A stretch of 64,000 nucleotides of DNA from Variovorax guangxiensis (GCF_003952165.1 NZ_RXFT01000001.1:124001-188000); one strand, 5' to 3'. Positions 44,263 to 53,098 are shown, numbered from the stretch's first letter. Notes: a model not told the origin generated them from the sequence alone. Numbers and translations are program-made.

Positions 44263-45042
44263 ATGGCTGAACGGACACCCGCGACGCTGTGGATCAACGC
44301 CTACGAGGCGGCGCGCGTCACCGGCTATCACTCGCACGAGACCGGGCAGCTGTTCGCCTTGCGGGAGGGGCTGCAGGTCATCGAGACGCCGTCGGGCCGC
44401 TGGGTGCAGCCGCCGGGGTGGATCGGCTGGATCGCGCCGCGCTGTGCCCATGCGGCGCAGACCTTCGGCGCCACTGCGGGCTGGAGCCTGCACATCGATG
44501 CGACGACGGCACAGGCGTTGCCGGGCGTGCCGCACGTGTTCGCGGCGACGCCGCTGGTGCGCGCGCTTGTGGACCGCCTGACGGGCATGGAGGCATCCGA
44601 GCCCCTGCTGGAGCCCCGCCGAGGGCGTCTGGTGGGCGTGCTGATCGACGAGCTTGCCGCGGGCGACAGGCCGTCCCTTCATCTGCCGATGCCGCAGGAC
44701 AGCCGGCTGGCAGCCATGGCTGCAGCCCTGGCCGACGACCCGGCGCTGCCGGACGGCATCGACCGATGGGCCGATCGCATCGGCATGGCACGAAGGACGC
44801 TCACCCGCCGATTCGCTGCCGAGACGGGACTGAGCTTCGCGCTGTGGCGCCAGCAGGCGCGGCTGCTCAAGGCGGTGGAACTGCTGAGCTTGCAGGAGAG
44901 CGTCACCGCGGTCGCGCTGACGGTGGGTTACAGCTCCGTCAGCGCCTTCATAGAGGCATTCCGCAAGCACTTCGGCTGCACGCCGGCGCGTTTTTTCGAA
45001 GAGGGCGGGGCGATGCCGCAGGCGAAAAAAAAGCCCGCATGA
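44263..45042 (+). CDS. AraC-family transcriptional regulator
   Basis: A 259-aa regulator. The N-terminal cupin-like domain contains TGYHSHETGQLFALREGLQVIETPSGRWVQPPGWIGWIAP, the metal-site H and E of the family. The two helix-turn-helix motifs of the C-terminal domain are at about residues 160-245 (MARRTLTRRFAAETGLSFALWRQQARLLKAVELLSLQE and VALTVGYSSVSAFIEAFRKHFGCTPARFF). No LysE gene is adjacent, although this type often controls an exporter; the EamA transporter at 45676-46611 is a possible target. Confidence 0.9.
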   Translation: MAERTPATLWINAYEAARVTGYHSHETGQLFALREGLQVIETPSGRWVQPPGWIGWIAPRCAHAAQTFGATAGWSLHIDATTAQALPGVPHVFAATPLVRALVDRLTGMEASEPLLEPRRGRLVGVLIDELAAGDRPSLHLPMPQDSRLAAMAAALADDPALPDGIDRWADRIGMARRTLTRRFAAETGLSFALWRQQARLLKAVELLSLQESVTAVALTVGYSSVSAFIEAFRKHFGCTPARFFEEGGAMPQAKKKPA

Positions 45043-45051
45043 AGCGGGCTT
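45031..45051. terminator. Intrinsic terminator shared by AraC and histone-like genes
   Basis: The stem AAGCCCGC / GCGGGCTT encloses a 5-nt loop at 45039-45043 that contains the araC-type gene's stop codon. On the minus strand the stem is followed by a run of eight T, ideal for ending the histone-like gene; on plus it is followed by TTCTTG. Main direction is minus. Confidence 0.8.
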
Positions 45052-45082
45052 CTTGATTCAGGAGCGCGAGGCCCCCGAAGGC

Positions 45083-45520
45083 TTACTTGACGTGCTTGCC
45101 GATCAGCGCTGCCAGTTCGAACATCGACACTTGCGGCTTGCCGAAGATTTCCTTCAGCTTGGCGTCGGCGTTGATGTTGCGCTTGTTGGCCTTGTCCTGA
45201 AGGTTGTTCTTCTTGATGTAGTCCCACAGTTTGCTCACGACAGCGGTGCGCGGCAGCGGCGTGGAGCCGACGACGGCGGCCAGTGCCGGGCTGGGGGTCA
45301 GTGCCTTCATGAACGCGGCGTTGGGCGTGCGCTTCTTGGCGGGAGCTGCCTTCTTCGCGGGGGCCTTCTTGGCAGGAGCAGCCTTCTTCGCCGGTGCGGC
45401 CTTCTTCGCAGGAGCCGCCTTCTTCGCAGGAGCGGCCTTCTTCGCCGGAGCCGCCTTCTTTGCAGGAGCGGCCTTCTTTGCCGGAGCTTTCTTGGCCGGA
45501 GCCTTCTTTGCAGTTGCCAT
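45083..45520 (-). CDS. Histone H1-like protein with C-terminal SWIB domain
   Basis: A 145-aa protein. The first 65 residues are near-perfect repeats of K-K-A-A-P-A or KKAPA, highly basic like histone H1 or AlgP/Hc1 tails. The last 80 residues form a SWIB/MDM2-type domain (AFMKALTPSPALAAVVGSTPLPRTAVVSKLWDYIKKNNLQD, RNINADAKLKEIFGK, SMFELAALIGKHVK). Such chimeras occur in betaproteobacteria and chlamydiae and may act as nucleoid proteins, but the role is unproven. The start at 45520 lies 10 codons inside the longest frame, behind AAAGGAA. Confidence 0.92.
   Translation of the reverse strand: MATAKKAPAKKAPAKKAAPAKKAAPAKKAAPAKKAAPAKKAAPAKKAAPAKKAPAKKAAPAKKRTPNAAFMKALTPSPALAAVVGSTPLPRTAVVSKLWDYIKKNNLQDKANKRNINADAKLKEIFGKPQVSMFELAALIGKHVK
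45345..45512. repeat. Tandem 15-18-bp repeats inside the SWIB histone-like gene
   Basis: On the minus strand the KKAAPA/KKAPA codons recur about ten times. They are written with mostly synonymous AAG/GCT/GCC/CCT codons that still differ between copies. Repeat-copy number of this kind commonly varies between strains by slippage. Confidence 0.75.
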
Positions 45521-45675
45521 GGTTGATTTCCTTTTTTGGTTGAACACTCACCAATGAAAAACTTGCGTCTCCAGTGGCACTGCGGATGCTAAATGAGAAA
45601 AAACGCGTTTCCAAGGGAAAAAGCGCTTTTTTCATTGGGAGTTGTTGTTTTTTCAGAGGGGAGAAGCCCCGTTTT

Positions 45676-46611
45676 TCACGTTCGGCGCCCAGGCCACGTT
45701 GCAAGCACCACGCCGATGAGCGCAACGACGAACGCAACCAGCTGTGGGGAAGAGAGGCTTTCGCCGAGCACGAGCACGCCTACGAGGGCCGCGCTCACAG
45801 GCAGCAGCACGGCGAAAACACCCGCTTGTGCGGCTGGTACGTGGCGAAGTCCGGTCATCCAGAGCCACACCGTCCAGATGCTCGCGGCCAGTGCATAGGC
45901 CACGAGCAGTGCCCAGGTGCCGAAGCGCACGGCAGTGAAGTCGAACTGCAGCGCGAACCAGATGCCGAAGGGCATCGACAGCACGAAGCCCCAGAGGTTG
46001 ATGAGCGAAGCGATGCGCTTGGGTCCGAGGCGCCCGGTGAGCGACTTGCCGATCACCGCATAGGCCGTCTCGCAGAGCACCGCGCAGAAGACGAGCAGAT
46101 TGCCGAGCCAAGGCATCGACGTCGACGTAGATGCGGCCGCGGTGGAAGCCGGCGCATGCGATGCCGAAGGCGACAGCGCCAGCAGTCCGATGCCGATTGC
46201 CGCGCAGGCGATGGCCAGGCCGATGCGCACCGTGATGCGCTCGCGCAGGAATAGCCAGCTCGCGACGGCGACGCACGCCGGGATCGACGCCATGATCACG
46301 CCCGCCGACACTGCGCTCGTCAGGCTCACGCCGAAGAGCATGCAGATCGAGAACAGGAAGTTGCCGAGGAAGGACTCGAGGAACACCAGCCAGCGCGTGC
46401 GCGTGGTCATCGGCGGTTCGTCGGGCGAGCGCTTGAGCCAGTGCGGCATTGCCAGTGCCGCGATGCCGAAGCGCAGCCAGGCGAGCAGCAGCACCGGAAA
46501 GGCGGCGACGAGGGGTTTGGAGAGGGCGACGTAACCGCCGACGAGCGACATGCTCAGGGCCAGGCAGCCATAGGCCACGAGGCGGCCTGATGCGGGGGCA
46601 GCGGAGTTCAA
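45676..46611 (-). CDS. EamA/DMT-superfamily transporter
   Basis: A 311-aa membrane protein with ten predicted hydrophobic helices in two EamA repeats (first repeat about 15-150, second about 165-310). Typical stretches are LALSMSLVGGYVALSK, WLRFGIAALAMPHW, AGVIMASIPACVAVASWLFLRERIT, and near the end PVSAALVGVLVLGESLSSPQLVAFVVALIGVVL. Family members export amino acids or other metabolites. It is divergent from the GGCT-like gene (44 bp). Substrate unknown. Confidence 0.9.
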   Translation of the reverse strand: MNSAAPASGRLVAYGCLALSMSLVGGYVALSKPLVAAFPVLLLAWLRFGIAALAMPHWLKRSPDEPPMTTRTRWLVFLESFLGNFLFSICMLFGVSLTSAVSAGVIMASIPACVAVASWLFLRERITVRIGLAIACAAIGIGLLALSPSASHAPASTAAASTSTSMPWLGNLLVFCAVLCETAYAVIGKSLTGRLGPKRIASLINLWGFVLSMPFGIWFALQFDFTAVRFGTWALLVAYALAASIWTVWLWMTGLRHVPAAQAGVFAVLLPVSAALVGVLVLGESLSSPQLVAFVVALIGVVLATWPGRRT

Positions 46612-46655
46612 TAGACTGGACGACGTGTTGTTGTGAAGGAAGGAGTGCGCTTTCG

Positions 46656-47069
46656 ATGATGCCCCACGTTTTTGTCTACGGCACGCTGCGCAGCGGCGGA
46701 CGCAACGACATCGCGCGCTATCCGCCCGCGCCGAGGTTCATCGGCCAGGCGTGCATCGCCGGCACGCTGCTCGATCTGGGCGCCTATCCGGGCATCGTGC
46801 TCGGTGGTGAAAGGCGGGTTAAGGGCGAGGTCTACGCCATCGAGCCCGCGGTGGAAGCGGCGCTCGACGTGCTGGAGGAAGTGGCGGACGACGATTCCGG
46901 CGAGTACATCAAGCGGCAGGTGCGCGTGGAGGCGAATGGGCAGTGGTTCGATTGCCTGGTCTATGAGATCCACCCGACACGCATCGCAGGGCTTGAAGTG
47001 ATCGAAAGCGGCGACTGGATCGCCCATGCGGCACGCAGCGACGCCGCATTTTCACAACCGAAAGATTGA
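46656..47069 (+). CDS. Gamma-glutamylcyclotransferase (GGCT/AIG2)-family protein
   Basis: A 137-aa protein with the GGCT signature HVFVYGTLRSGGRN at its start, substrate-binding YGTL, the middle GTLLDLGAYPGIVLGG, and the catalytic glutamate in VLEEVADDDSGEY. GGCT-like enzymes convert gamma-glutamyl amino acids to 5-oxoproline; YtfP-type members have unproven roles. ATG codons at 46656 and 46659 are both possible. GAAGGAAGGAG precedes them by 11-12 bp. Confidence 0.85.
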   Translation: MMPHVFVYGTLRSGGRNDIARYPPAPRFIGQACIAGTLLDLGAYPGIVLGGERRVKGEVYAIEPAVEAALDVLEEVADDDSGEYIKRQVRVEANGQWFDCLVYEIHPTRIAGLEVIESGDWIAHAARSDAAFSQPKD

Positions 47070-47171
47070 TTGCGCATTACGGAATGTGCGCCTGCTGCGC
47101 CGCAATATTTTTTCTCGATATGGGAAAAATGATTCTGCATTGAGAAATATATCCGTAAGTTGTTGATTTAA

Positions 47172-47203
47172 TTGGTGCAAAAATATGTCTTCTATAAGAC
47201 ATA
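47172..47203 (+). promoter_or_regulatory. Promoter and operator candidate of aceA
   Basis: TTGGTG, 15 bp and TATAAG give a passable sigma-70 promoter, although the spacer is short. Overlapping the -10 box is a perfect inverted repeat TATGTCTT-CTAT-AAGACATA (47184-47203), in a strikingly AT-rich stretch for this genome. Control by a regulator of acetate or fatty-acid use is likely. Confidence 0.6.
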
Positions 47204-47275
47204 AGAGTCCGCAGCGGAGTTACAGTAACTCCACGGCCGCAGCGCCAATCCTTCAATCAACCTCACGGAGTGACC

Positions 47276-48607
47276 ATGCCCCAGACCCTCACTGAACAAC
47301 TGAGCCGCGAACAGCAGATCGCCGCACTCGAGAAAGAATGGGCCACCGACCCCCGCTGGAAGGGCGTCAAGCGCGGCTACAGCGCGGCCGACGTCGTGCG
47401 CCTGCGCGGTTCGTTCCCCATCGAGCACACGCTGGCCAAGCGCGGTGCCGAGAAGCTCTGGGACAAGATCAACGGCGGCGCCAAGAAGGGCTATGTGAAC
47501 GCTTTCGGCGCGATCTCCGCCGGCCAGGCGATGCAGCAGGCCAAGGCCGGCCTCGAGGCCGTGTACCTGTCGGGCTGGCAGGTCGCCGCCGACGGCAATA
47601 CCTCCGAGACGATGTACCCCGACCAGTCGCTGTATGCCTACGACTCGGTGCCGACGATGGTCCGTCGCATCAACAACACCTTCCGCCGTGCCGACGAGAT
47701 CCAGTGGGGCCGTGGCATCAACCCGGGCGACAAGGAATTCATCGACTACTTCCTGCCCATCGTGGCCGACGCGGAAGCCGGTTTCGGCGGCGTGCTCAAC
47801 GCTTTCGAACTGATGAAGAACATGATCACCGCCGGTGCCGCCGGCGTGCACTTCGAAGACCAACTCGCCGCCGTGAAGAAGTGCGGCCACATGGGCGGCA
47901 AGGTGCTGGTGCCGACGCAGGAAGCCTGCGAAAAGCTGATCGCCGCGCGCTTCGCCGCCGACGTGCTGGGCGTGCCGACCATCGTCCTGGCCCGCACCGA
48001 TGCCGAAGCCGCGAACCTGATCACGTCCGACCATGACGCCAACGACAAGCCGTTCCTGACCGGCGAGCGCACGCAGGAAGGCTTCTTCCGCGTCAAGAAC
48101 GGCCTGGAGCAAGCCATCAGCCGCGGCGTGGCCTACGCGCCCTACGCCGACCTGGTGTGGTGCGAGACCGGCGTGCCCGACATCGGCTTCGCCCGCGAAT
48201 TCGCCCAAGCCGTGCACGCCGCCTGCCCGGGCAAGCTGCTGTCGTACAACTGCTCGCCTTCCTTCAACTGGAAGAAGAACCTCGACGACAAGCAGATCGC
48301 CTCGTTCCAGGAAGACCTGTCGGCGCTGGGCTACAAGTACCAGTTCATCACGCTGGCCGGCATCCACGTCAACTGGTTCAACACCTTCCAGTTCGCCCAT
48401 GCATACGCTCGCGGCGAAGGCATGAAGCACTACGTGAACATGGTCCAGGAACCCGAGTTCGCCGCACGCGACAAGGGCTACACCTTCGTGTCGCACCAGC
48501 AGGAAGTGGGCGCTGGTTACTTCGACGACGTGACCACCGTGATCCAGGGCGGTTCGTCCAGCGTGAAGGCGCTGTCGGGTTCGACCGAGGAAGAACAGTT
48601 CCACTGA
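47276..48607 (+). CDS. aceA: Isocitrate lyase
   Basis: A 443-aa enzyme of the glyoxylate shunt cleaving isocitrate to succinate and glyoxylate. The catalytic loop [10 protein letters not shown] has its Cys at residue 203, with [39 protein letters not shown], and [10 protein letters not shown] as further blocks. The ATG at 47276 has CGGAG just upstream and is preferred to the GTG two codons earlier. It is a single-gene unit ended by a terminator. Malate synthase is not in the window. Confidence 0.97.
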   Translation: MPQTLTEQLSREQQIAALEKEWATDPRWKGVKRGYSAADVVRLRGSFPIEHTLAKRGAEKLWDKINGGAKKGYVNAFGAISAGQAMQQAKAGLEAVYLSGWQVAADGNTSETMYPDQSLYAYDSVPTMVRRINNTFRRADEIQWGRGINPGDKEFIDYFLPIVADAEAGFGGVLNAFELMKNMITAGAAGVHFEDQLAAVKKCGHMGGKVLVPTQEACEKLIAARFAADVLGVPTIVLARTDAEAANLITSDHDANDKPFLTGERTQEGFFRVKNGLEQAISRGVAYAPYADLVWCETGVPDIGFAREFAQAVHAACPGKLLSYNCSPSFNWKKNLDDKQIASFQEDLSALGYKYQFITLAGIHVNWFNTFQFAHAYARGEGMKHYVNMVQEPEFAARDKGYTFVSHQQEVGAGYFDDVTTVIQGGSSSVKALSGSTEEEQFH

Positions 48608-48636
48608 TCCGACGGACAGTTTTCGCTGTCACTTTC

Positions 48637-48662
48637 AGCCCGGCCTCGTGCCGGGCTTTTTT
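48637..48662 (+). terminator. Intrinsic terminator of aceA
   Basis: The stem AGCCCGGC / GCCGGGCT with 5-nt loop CTCGT is followed by six T, 30 bp after the stop codon. Confidence 0.88.
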
Positions 48663-48680
48663 GTTTCCGCTGCAGCGAGA

Positions 48681-49649
48681 TCAGGCCTCGAGCCGCACTT
48701 CGCGTACGCCGCGTCCCAGCCGCTGGCGCAGCAGGGTGCGCAGCGTGACGCCGTCGGCATAGCCGACCATGCCGGCGATCTGCTCCAGGCTCTTGTCGCT
48801 GGTCTTGAGCAGGTGCACGGCGCGCTCGACACGCAGGTCCTGCACGTACGAGAGCGGGCTCTTGCCCAGCACCTGCTGCATGCGGCGGGCCAGCGTGCGC
48901 TTGCTTGTTCCCGCGGCCAGCGCCGCCTCGTCGAGCGAGAAGCCCTCGGCCAGCCGGCCGCGCGCCCAGCGCTCGAAGCGCTCGACCAGCGGATCGGAGT
49001 GCGAGAGATGGTCGGAGATCACGTAGGCCGACTGCGACGGGCGCGAGTCGACGATCAGGTAGCGCGCCACCAGCGTGGCGAGCTCGGGGCTGGCCTGGCG
49101 AACGATCCACAGTGCCAGGTCGACATGGCTCAGTGCGGCGCCGGCGGTGACCAGATGGCCCGAGCTGACCAGCATGCGCGAGTCTTCCAGTTGCACGCCG
49201 GGGTAGCGCTGGCGGAACAGCGTGGCGAGCCACCAGGTCGTGGTCGCCTTGTGCCGGTCGAGCACGCCCGACTCGGCGAGCACGAAGGTGCCGATGCAGG
49301 CGGCGGCCACGTTGGCGCCTCGATCCGAGCGTTCGCGCAGTGCGGCGCAGGCGTCGCGCACGTCGGGGCGGGCTAGGGCGGGCTCCAGCGTTTCGGGCAT
49401 CTTGCAGCCCAGCGCGGGAACGATCAGCCAGTCGGCCGTGCCGGCGCCGAGCGCGCGGGCGACCGGCACGGCGAAGCCCTGCGAGGTCCGCACGCGCTTG
49501 CGGACGCCCCTCACAACGACTTCGAAGGGCGCCACGTCGAGCTGCAGCATGGCTGTGAGTTCGTTGGCAGTGGTGAAAACGTCGAGCACGGTGGACAGGC
49601 CGGTGTCGAACACGCCATCCAGGGCGAGTATGTCGAGTTTCATGGCCAT
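48681..49649 (-). CDS. GlxA-family AraC regulator with DJ-1/PfpI domain
   Basis: A 322-aa regulator. The N-terminal DJ-1/PfpI-like domain (about 5-180) keeps the elbow Cys in NVAAACIGTFVLAESG and the LDGVFDTGLSTVLDVF start. The C-terminal AraC domain (about 225-315) shows SLDEAALAAGTSKRTLARRMQQVLGKSPLSYVQDLRVERAVHLL and IAGMVGYADGVTLRTLLRQRLG. GlxA-type proteins usually activate a divergent or adjacent operon; the ABM monooxygenase gene at 49762 is divergent with 112 bp between. Confidence 0.9.
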   Translation of the reverse strand: MAMKLDILALDGVFDTGLSTVLDVFTTANELTAMLQLDVAPFEVVVRGVRKRVRTSQGFAVPVARALGAGTADWLIVPALGCKMPETLEPALARPDVRDACAALRERSDRGANVAAACIGTFVLAESGVLDRHKATTTWWLATLFRQRYPGVQLEDSRMLVSSGHLVTAGAALSHVDLALWIVRQASPELATLVARYLIVDSRPSQSAYVISDHLSHSDPLVERFERWARGRLAEGFSLDEAALAAGTSKRTLARRMQQVLGKSPLSYVQDLRVERAVHLLKTSDKSLEQIAGMVGYADGVTLRTLLRQRLGRGVREVRLEA

Positions 49650-49761
49650 AACGATATCAAAGATGTCAAAAACGCCAATGGCTACAGAGGCGGCGGCTGC
49701 CTAGAGTTCATGCCAACGCCGCGCAATGTCGCGCGCCGTTCAACACTCAGGAGATTGACCC

Positions 49762-50073
49762 ATGATCAAGTACGCACTGTTCGCCCGCCTCGAAGCCAAG
49801 CCTGGCAAGGAAAGCGATGTCGAGAAGTTCCTGGAGGCCGGCCTTGGGATGGCCCGTGACGAGAAGACCACGCCGATCTGGTTTGCGCTGCGCCTGTCGC
49901 CGACCACCTTCGGCGTGTTCGATGCTTTCGAGAACGAGGCCGCCCGCCAGGCCCACCTGACCGGTCCGATCGCCCAGGCGTTGATGGCGAAGGCCCCTGA
50001 GCTGTTTGCCGCGCCGCCGTCGATCGAACCGATCGAAGTGTTGGGACTGAAGAACACTGCGGCCTCGTCCTGA
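49762..50073 (+). CDS. Antibiotic-biosynthesis-monooxygenase (ABM)-fold protein
   Basis: A 103-aa ferredoxin-like ABM-fold protein. MIKYALFARLEAKPGKESDVEKFLEAGLGMARDEKTTPIWFALRL and FGVFDAFENEAARQAHLTGPIAQALMAKAPELFA are the family's characteristic stretches (the F-x-x-F-x-x-E and AHL blocks). Such proteins act as quinone or heme-like monooxygenases, or detoxify reactive metabolites. Probable target of the divergent GlxA-type regulator. The start at 49762 follows CAGGAG. Confidence 0.87.
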   Translation: MIKYALFARLEAKPGKESDVEKFLEAGLGMARDEKTTPIWFALRLSPTTFGVFDAFENEAARQAHLTGPIAQALMAKAPELFAAPPSIEPIEVLGLKNTAASS

Positions 50074-50085
50074 GCGGGCAGCGGC

Positions 50086-50091
50086 TAGAAT
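50086..50091 (+). promoter_or_regulatory. Possible -10 box of the thrS operon
   Basis: TAGAAT at 50086-50091 lies shortly after the ABM stop. Transcription from here would give a leader of roughly 195 nt before thrS. No convincing -35 was seen. Confidence 0.35.
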
Positions 50092-50135
50092 TGCCGGCTC
50101 TGCACTCCAACAAGAGCGAGAAAGGCACCTTGGTT

Positions 50136-50201
50136 ATGACACCGCGAACTACCCGGCAAGGTTTCGGCGGCTTTTTCTTCACCGAAGGAAAAGGCCGGTA
50201 G
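50136..50201 (+). CDS. Leader peptide with Thr and Phe codons upstream of thrS
   Basis: A 21-codon ORF, ATG 50136 to TAG 50201, in the transcribed leader of the thrS-pheST operon. It reads M-T-P-R-T-T-R-Q, G-F-G-G-F-F-F-T, E-G-K-G-R: four Thr codons (ACA, ACT, ACC, ACC) and four Phe codons (one, then three in a row). GAAAGGCACC lies upstream. Downstream comes an alternative pairing and a terminator. The content matches the operon's two synthetases, ThrRS and PheRS, so it is best read as an attenuation leader, as PheM is for pheST in enterobacteria. Confidence 0.75.
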   Translation: MTPRTTRQGFGGFFFTEGKGR

Positions 50202-50203
50202 CC

Positions 50204-50268
50204 CCGCGCTCGCTGGTTTTCGCCAGCTACACAACCAAGCAAAGCGCGGTCATCCACCGCGCTTTTTT
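50204..50268 (+). terminator. Attenuator: antiterminator segment and terminator before thrS
   Basis: The terminator stem AAAGCGCGGT / ACCGCGCTTT (50241-50250 with 50256-50265, loop CATCC) is followed by a T-run to 50268, only 27 bp before thrS. An earlier segment CCGCGCT at 50204-50210, directly after the leader stop, is complementary to AGCGCGG at 50243-50249 and could form the competing antiterminator. A small hairpin (GCTGG-N6-CCAGC near 50213-50229) lies between. Confidence 0.8.
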
Positions 50269-50294
50269 GTTTTTCTCACCGAGGTTTTCCCAAA

Positions 50295-52202
50295 ATGATC
50301 CAGATCACGCTCCCCGACAACTCGCGCCGCGAGTTCCCTGGCCCGGTCTCGGTGGCCGAAGTCGCCCAGTCCATCGGCCCCGGCCTGGCCAAGATGACGG
50401 TGGCCGGCAAGGTCGACGGCCGGCTCGTCGATGCCAGCGACGTCATCGACCATGACGCGAAGCTGCAGATCATCACGCCCAAGGACGAAGAGGGCCTGGA
50501 GATCATCCGCCACTCGACGGCCCACCTGGTCGGCCACGCGGTGAAGCAGCTCTACCCGACGGCCAAGATGGTGATCGGGCCCGTGATCGACGAGGGCTTC
50601 TACTACGACATCGCCTACGAGCGCCCGTTCACGCCCGAGGACATGGCCGCCATCGAGGCGCGCATGCGCGAGCTGATCGCGCAGGACTACGACGTGATCA
50701 AGAAGATGACGCCGCGCGCCGAGGTCATCGATGTCTTCAAGTCGCGCGGCGAGGACTACAAGCTGCGCCTGGTCGAGGACATGCCCGACGAGCAGGCCAT
50801 GGGCCTGTACTACCACCAGGAATACGTCGACATGTGCCGCGGCCCGCACGTGCCGAACACGCGCTTCCTGAAGGTCTTCAAGCTCACGAAGCTGGCCGGC
50901 GCCTACTGGCGCGGCGACGCCAAGAACGAGCAGCTGCAGCGCATCTACGGCACGGCCTGGGCCGACAAGAAGCAGCTCGACCAGTACATCCAGCGCATCG
51001 AGGAAGCCGAGAAGCGCGACCACCGCCGGCTTGGCAAGGAGCTCGACCTGTTCCACATCGACGAAGTGGCGCCGGGCGTGGTGTTCTGGCATCCGAAGGG
51101 CTGGGCGATCTGGCAGGCGGTGGAGCAGTACATGCGTGCCATCTACCGCGACACGGGCTACTGGGAAGTGAAGGGGCCGCAGATCCTCGACAAGAGCCTG
51201 TGGGAGAAAACGGGCCACTGGCAGAACTACCGCGACAACATGTTCACGACGGAGTCGGAAAAGCGCGAGTACGCGCTCAAGCCGATGAACTGCCCGGGCC
51301 ACGTGCTCATCTTCAAGAGCGACCTGCGCAGCTACCGCGACCTGCCGCTGCGCTACGGCGAGTTCGGCCAGTGCCACCGCAACGAGCCCAGCGGCGCGCT
51401 GCACGGCATCATGCGCGTGCGCGGCTTCACGCAGGACGACGGCCATATCTTCTGCACGGAAGACCAGATCCTCGACGAATGCATTGCCTACACGGCCCAA
51501 CTGCAGAAGGTCTATGCCGACTTCGGCTTCACGGACATCCTCTACAAGGTGGCGACGCGTCCGGAGAACCGCGTCGGCTCCGACGAGCTGTGGGACAAGG
51601 CCGAGCATGCGGTGATGGAGTCGCTGCGCCGGTCGGGCGTCGACTTCGTCATCGCGCCGGGCGATGGAGCCTTCTACGGCCCGAAGATCGAATACACGCT
51701 GCGCGATGCCATCGGCCGCCAGTGGCAGTGCGGCACGATGCAGGTCGACTTCAACACGGCCGAGCGCCTGGGTGGCGAATACGTGACGGAATCGAGCGGT
51801 CGCGCGCACCCCGTGATGCTGCATCGCGCGATCGTCGGCAGCCTGGAGCGCTTCATCGGCATGCTGATCGAACACCACTCCGGCGCAATGCCCGCATGGC
51901 TCGCGCCGGTGCAGGTTGCGGTGCTGAATATCAGCGAAGGGCAGGCGGATTACGCTGCTGAAGTTGCGAAAACGCTGCAAAATCAAGGGCTTAGGGTCCA
52001 GCTCGACCTGCACAACGAAAAGATTACGTATAAAATACGGAAGCATTCGTTGCAAAAGCTCCCTTACATCGTTGTCGTGGGCGACAAGGAAAAGGAAGCA
52101 GGTGCCGTCGCAGTGCGCGCCCGGGGCAATCAAGACCTCGGTGCAATGTCCCTCGAATCGTTCGTGCAGCGGCTCGTTCAGGATGTTGCCGACAAGCGTT
52201 GA
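50295..52202 (+). CDS. thrS: Threonyl-tRNA synthetase
   Basis: A 635-aa class II synthetase with N-terminal TGS domain (about 1-62), editing domain with [16 protein letters not shown] (about 73-90; the Zn/proofreading His residues), catalytic core with motif 2 ([35 protein letters not shown]) and motif 3, NCPGH zinc Cys, and the anticodon-binding domain (about 535-635). Length matches E. coli ThrRS. It heads the translation operon behind the attenuator. Confidence 0.97.
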   Translation: MIQITLPDNSRREFPGPVSVAEVAQSIGPGLAKMTVAGKVDGRLVDASDVIDHDAKLQIITPKDEEGLEIIRHSTAHLVGHAVKQLYPTAKMVIGPVIDEGFYYDIAYERPFTPEDMAAIEARMRELIAQDYDVIKKMTPRAEVIDVFKSRGEDYKLRLVEDMPDEQAMGLYYHQEYVDMCRGPHVPNTRFLKVFKLTKLAGAYWRGDAKNEQLQRIYGTAWADKKQLDQYIQRIEEAEKRDHRRLGKELDLFHIDEVAPGVVFWHPKGWAIWQAVEQYMRAIYRDTGYWEVKGPQILDKSLWEKTGHWQNYRDNMFTTESEKREYALKPMNCPGHVLIFKSDLRSYRDLPLRYGEFGQCHRNEPSGALHGIMRVRGFTQDDGHIFCTEDQILDECIAYTAQLQKVYADFGFTDILYKVATRPENRVGSDELWDKAEHAVMESLRRSGVDFVIAPGDGAFYGPKIEYTLRDAIGRQWQCGTMQVDFNTAERLGGEYVTESSGRAHPVMLHRAIVGSLERFIGMLIEHHSGAMPAWLAPVQVAVLNISEGQADYAAEVAKTLQNQGLRVQLDLHNEKITYKIRKHSLQKLPYIVVVGDKEKEAGAVAVRARGNQDLGAMSLESFVQRLVQDVADKR

Positions 52203-52312
52203 TTTGTCCTCGAAACACCCCACATGTTTCCCTGCCAAATCGTGCCGCTTGTCCGCGAGGGCTGAGCGGCGTTCGCTACAGATTTTGTAGCAAATTTTGA
52301 AGGATTCTGACC

Positions 52313-52933
52313 ATCGCTACTGCATTCCGCGACCGCCGCCACCGCGAGGAACGCCAACACCGCCTGAACCGGGAAATCATGGCCCCGGAAGTCCGCCTGA
52401 TCGGCCCGGATAACGAGCAATTGGGTGTCGTGAGTCTTGCAGAGGCTCTACGCCTTGCCGGTGAGCAGGACGTGGACCTGGTAGAGGTCGTCGCGGCGGC
52501 CAACCCGCCCGTGTGCCGCCTGATCGAGTACGGCAAGTTCAAGTACCACGAGCAGAAGAAGGCGGCCGAGGCGAAGTCGAAGCAGAAGGTCATCGAGGTC
52601 AAGGAAATCAAGTTCCGGCCCGGTACCGACGATGGCGACTACAACATCAAGATGCGCAACATCCGGCGCTTTCTTGATGAGGGTGACAAGTGCAAGATCA
52701 CGCTTCGCTTCCGCGGCCGCGAGATCACGCACCAGGAACTCGGCCTGGCCCTGCTGCAGCGCATCCGCGACGAGCTGGGCGACTCGATCATCGTCGAGCA
52801 GTTCCCGAAGCTCGAAGGCCGGCAGATGATCATGATGATCGCGCCGGGCCGCAAGAAGCCAGGCGGCGGTGGGCAGCAGAAGCCGGCAGCCGATGCCGGC
52901 GCCGCTCCGGCAGCGACGCCCGCTGCGGCCTGA
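52313..52933 (+). CDS. infC: Translation initiation factor IF-3 (AUC start)
   Basis: A 206-aa protein if started at the non-standard ATC at 52313, reading on as [20 protein letters not shown] before the first in-frame ATG at 52379. GAAGGA precedes the ATC by about 9 bp, while the ATG has no ribosome site and would remove the N-terminal 22 residues. Rare AUU/AUC starts are the known basis of IF3 autoregulation. Core blocks: [35 protein letters not shown], and the C-terminal domain [39 protein letters not shown]. The tail is Ala/Pro/Gly-rich. Confidence 0.95.
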   Translation: MATAFRDRRHREERQHRLNREIMAPEVRLIGPDNEQLGVVSLAEALRLAGEQDVDLVEVVAAANPPVCRLIEYGKFKYHEQKKAAEAKSKQKVIEVKEIKFRPGTDDGDYNIKMRNIRRFLDEGDKCKITLRFRGREITHQELGLALLQRIRDELGDSIIVEQFPKLEGRQMIMMIAPGRKKPGGGGQQKPAADAGAAPAATPAAA

Positions 52934-52985
52934 TGGGCCGAAAGCTGGAGCCGCGTTAGAGAGGTTTTGAAGGGATTTCGTCATT

Positions 52986-53017
52986 GCCCGCATTTCGAAA
53001 GAAATGCAGGCGAGGGC
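52986..53017 (+). promoter_or_regulatory. Bulged hairpin upstream of rpmI (possible L20 site)
   Basis: GCATTTC-GAAA-GAAATGC (52990-53007) is a perfect 7-bp stem with a GAAA tetraloop, extended by GCCC/GGGC (52986-52989 with 53014-53017) across a bulge. It lies in the 165-bp leader between infC and rpmI. L20 autoregulation acts at this place in other bacteria; here the link is only positional. Confidence 0.45.
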
Positions 53018-53098
53018 GGGATGAAGAAGTGTCTCGGGGCCAACAAGTCCGTGGAGCATCCATGGCGCCTCACGAGCACAAACTAAAGGAGCATTCAC

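Noticed and set aside
45345..45512. CRISPR-like spacing of repeats in the histone-like gene
   Set aside because: The repeats are contiguous codons of a protein with no unique spacers.
50100..50294. T-box riboswitch in front of thrS
   Set aside because: No T-box sequence or specifier-loop layout; a leader-peptide attenuator explains the region better, and T-boxes are rare in proteobacteria.
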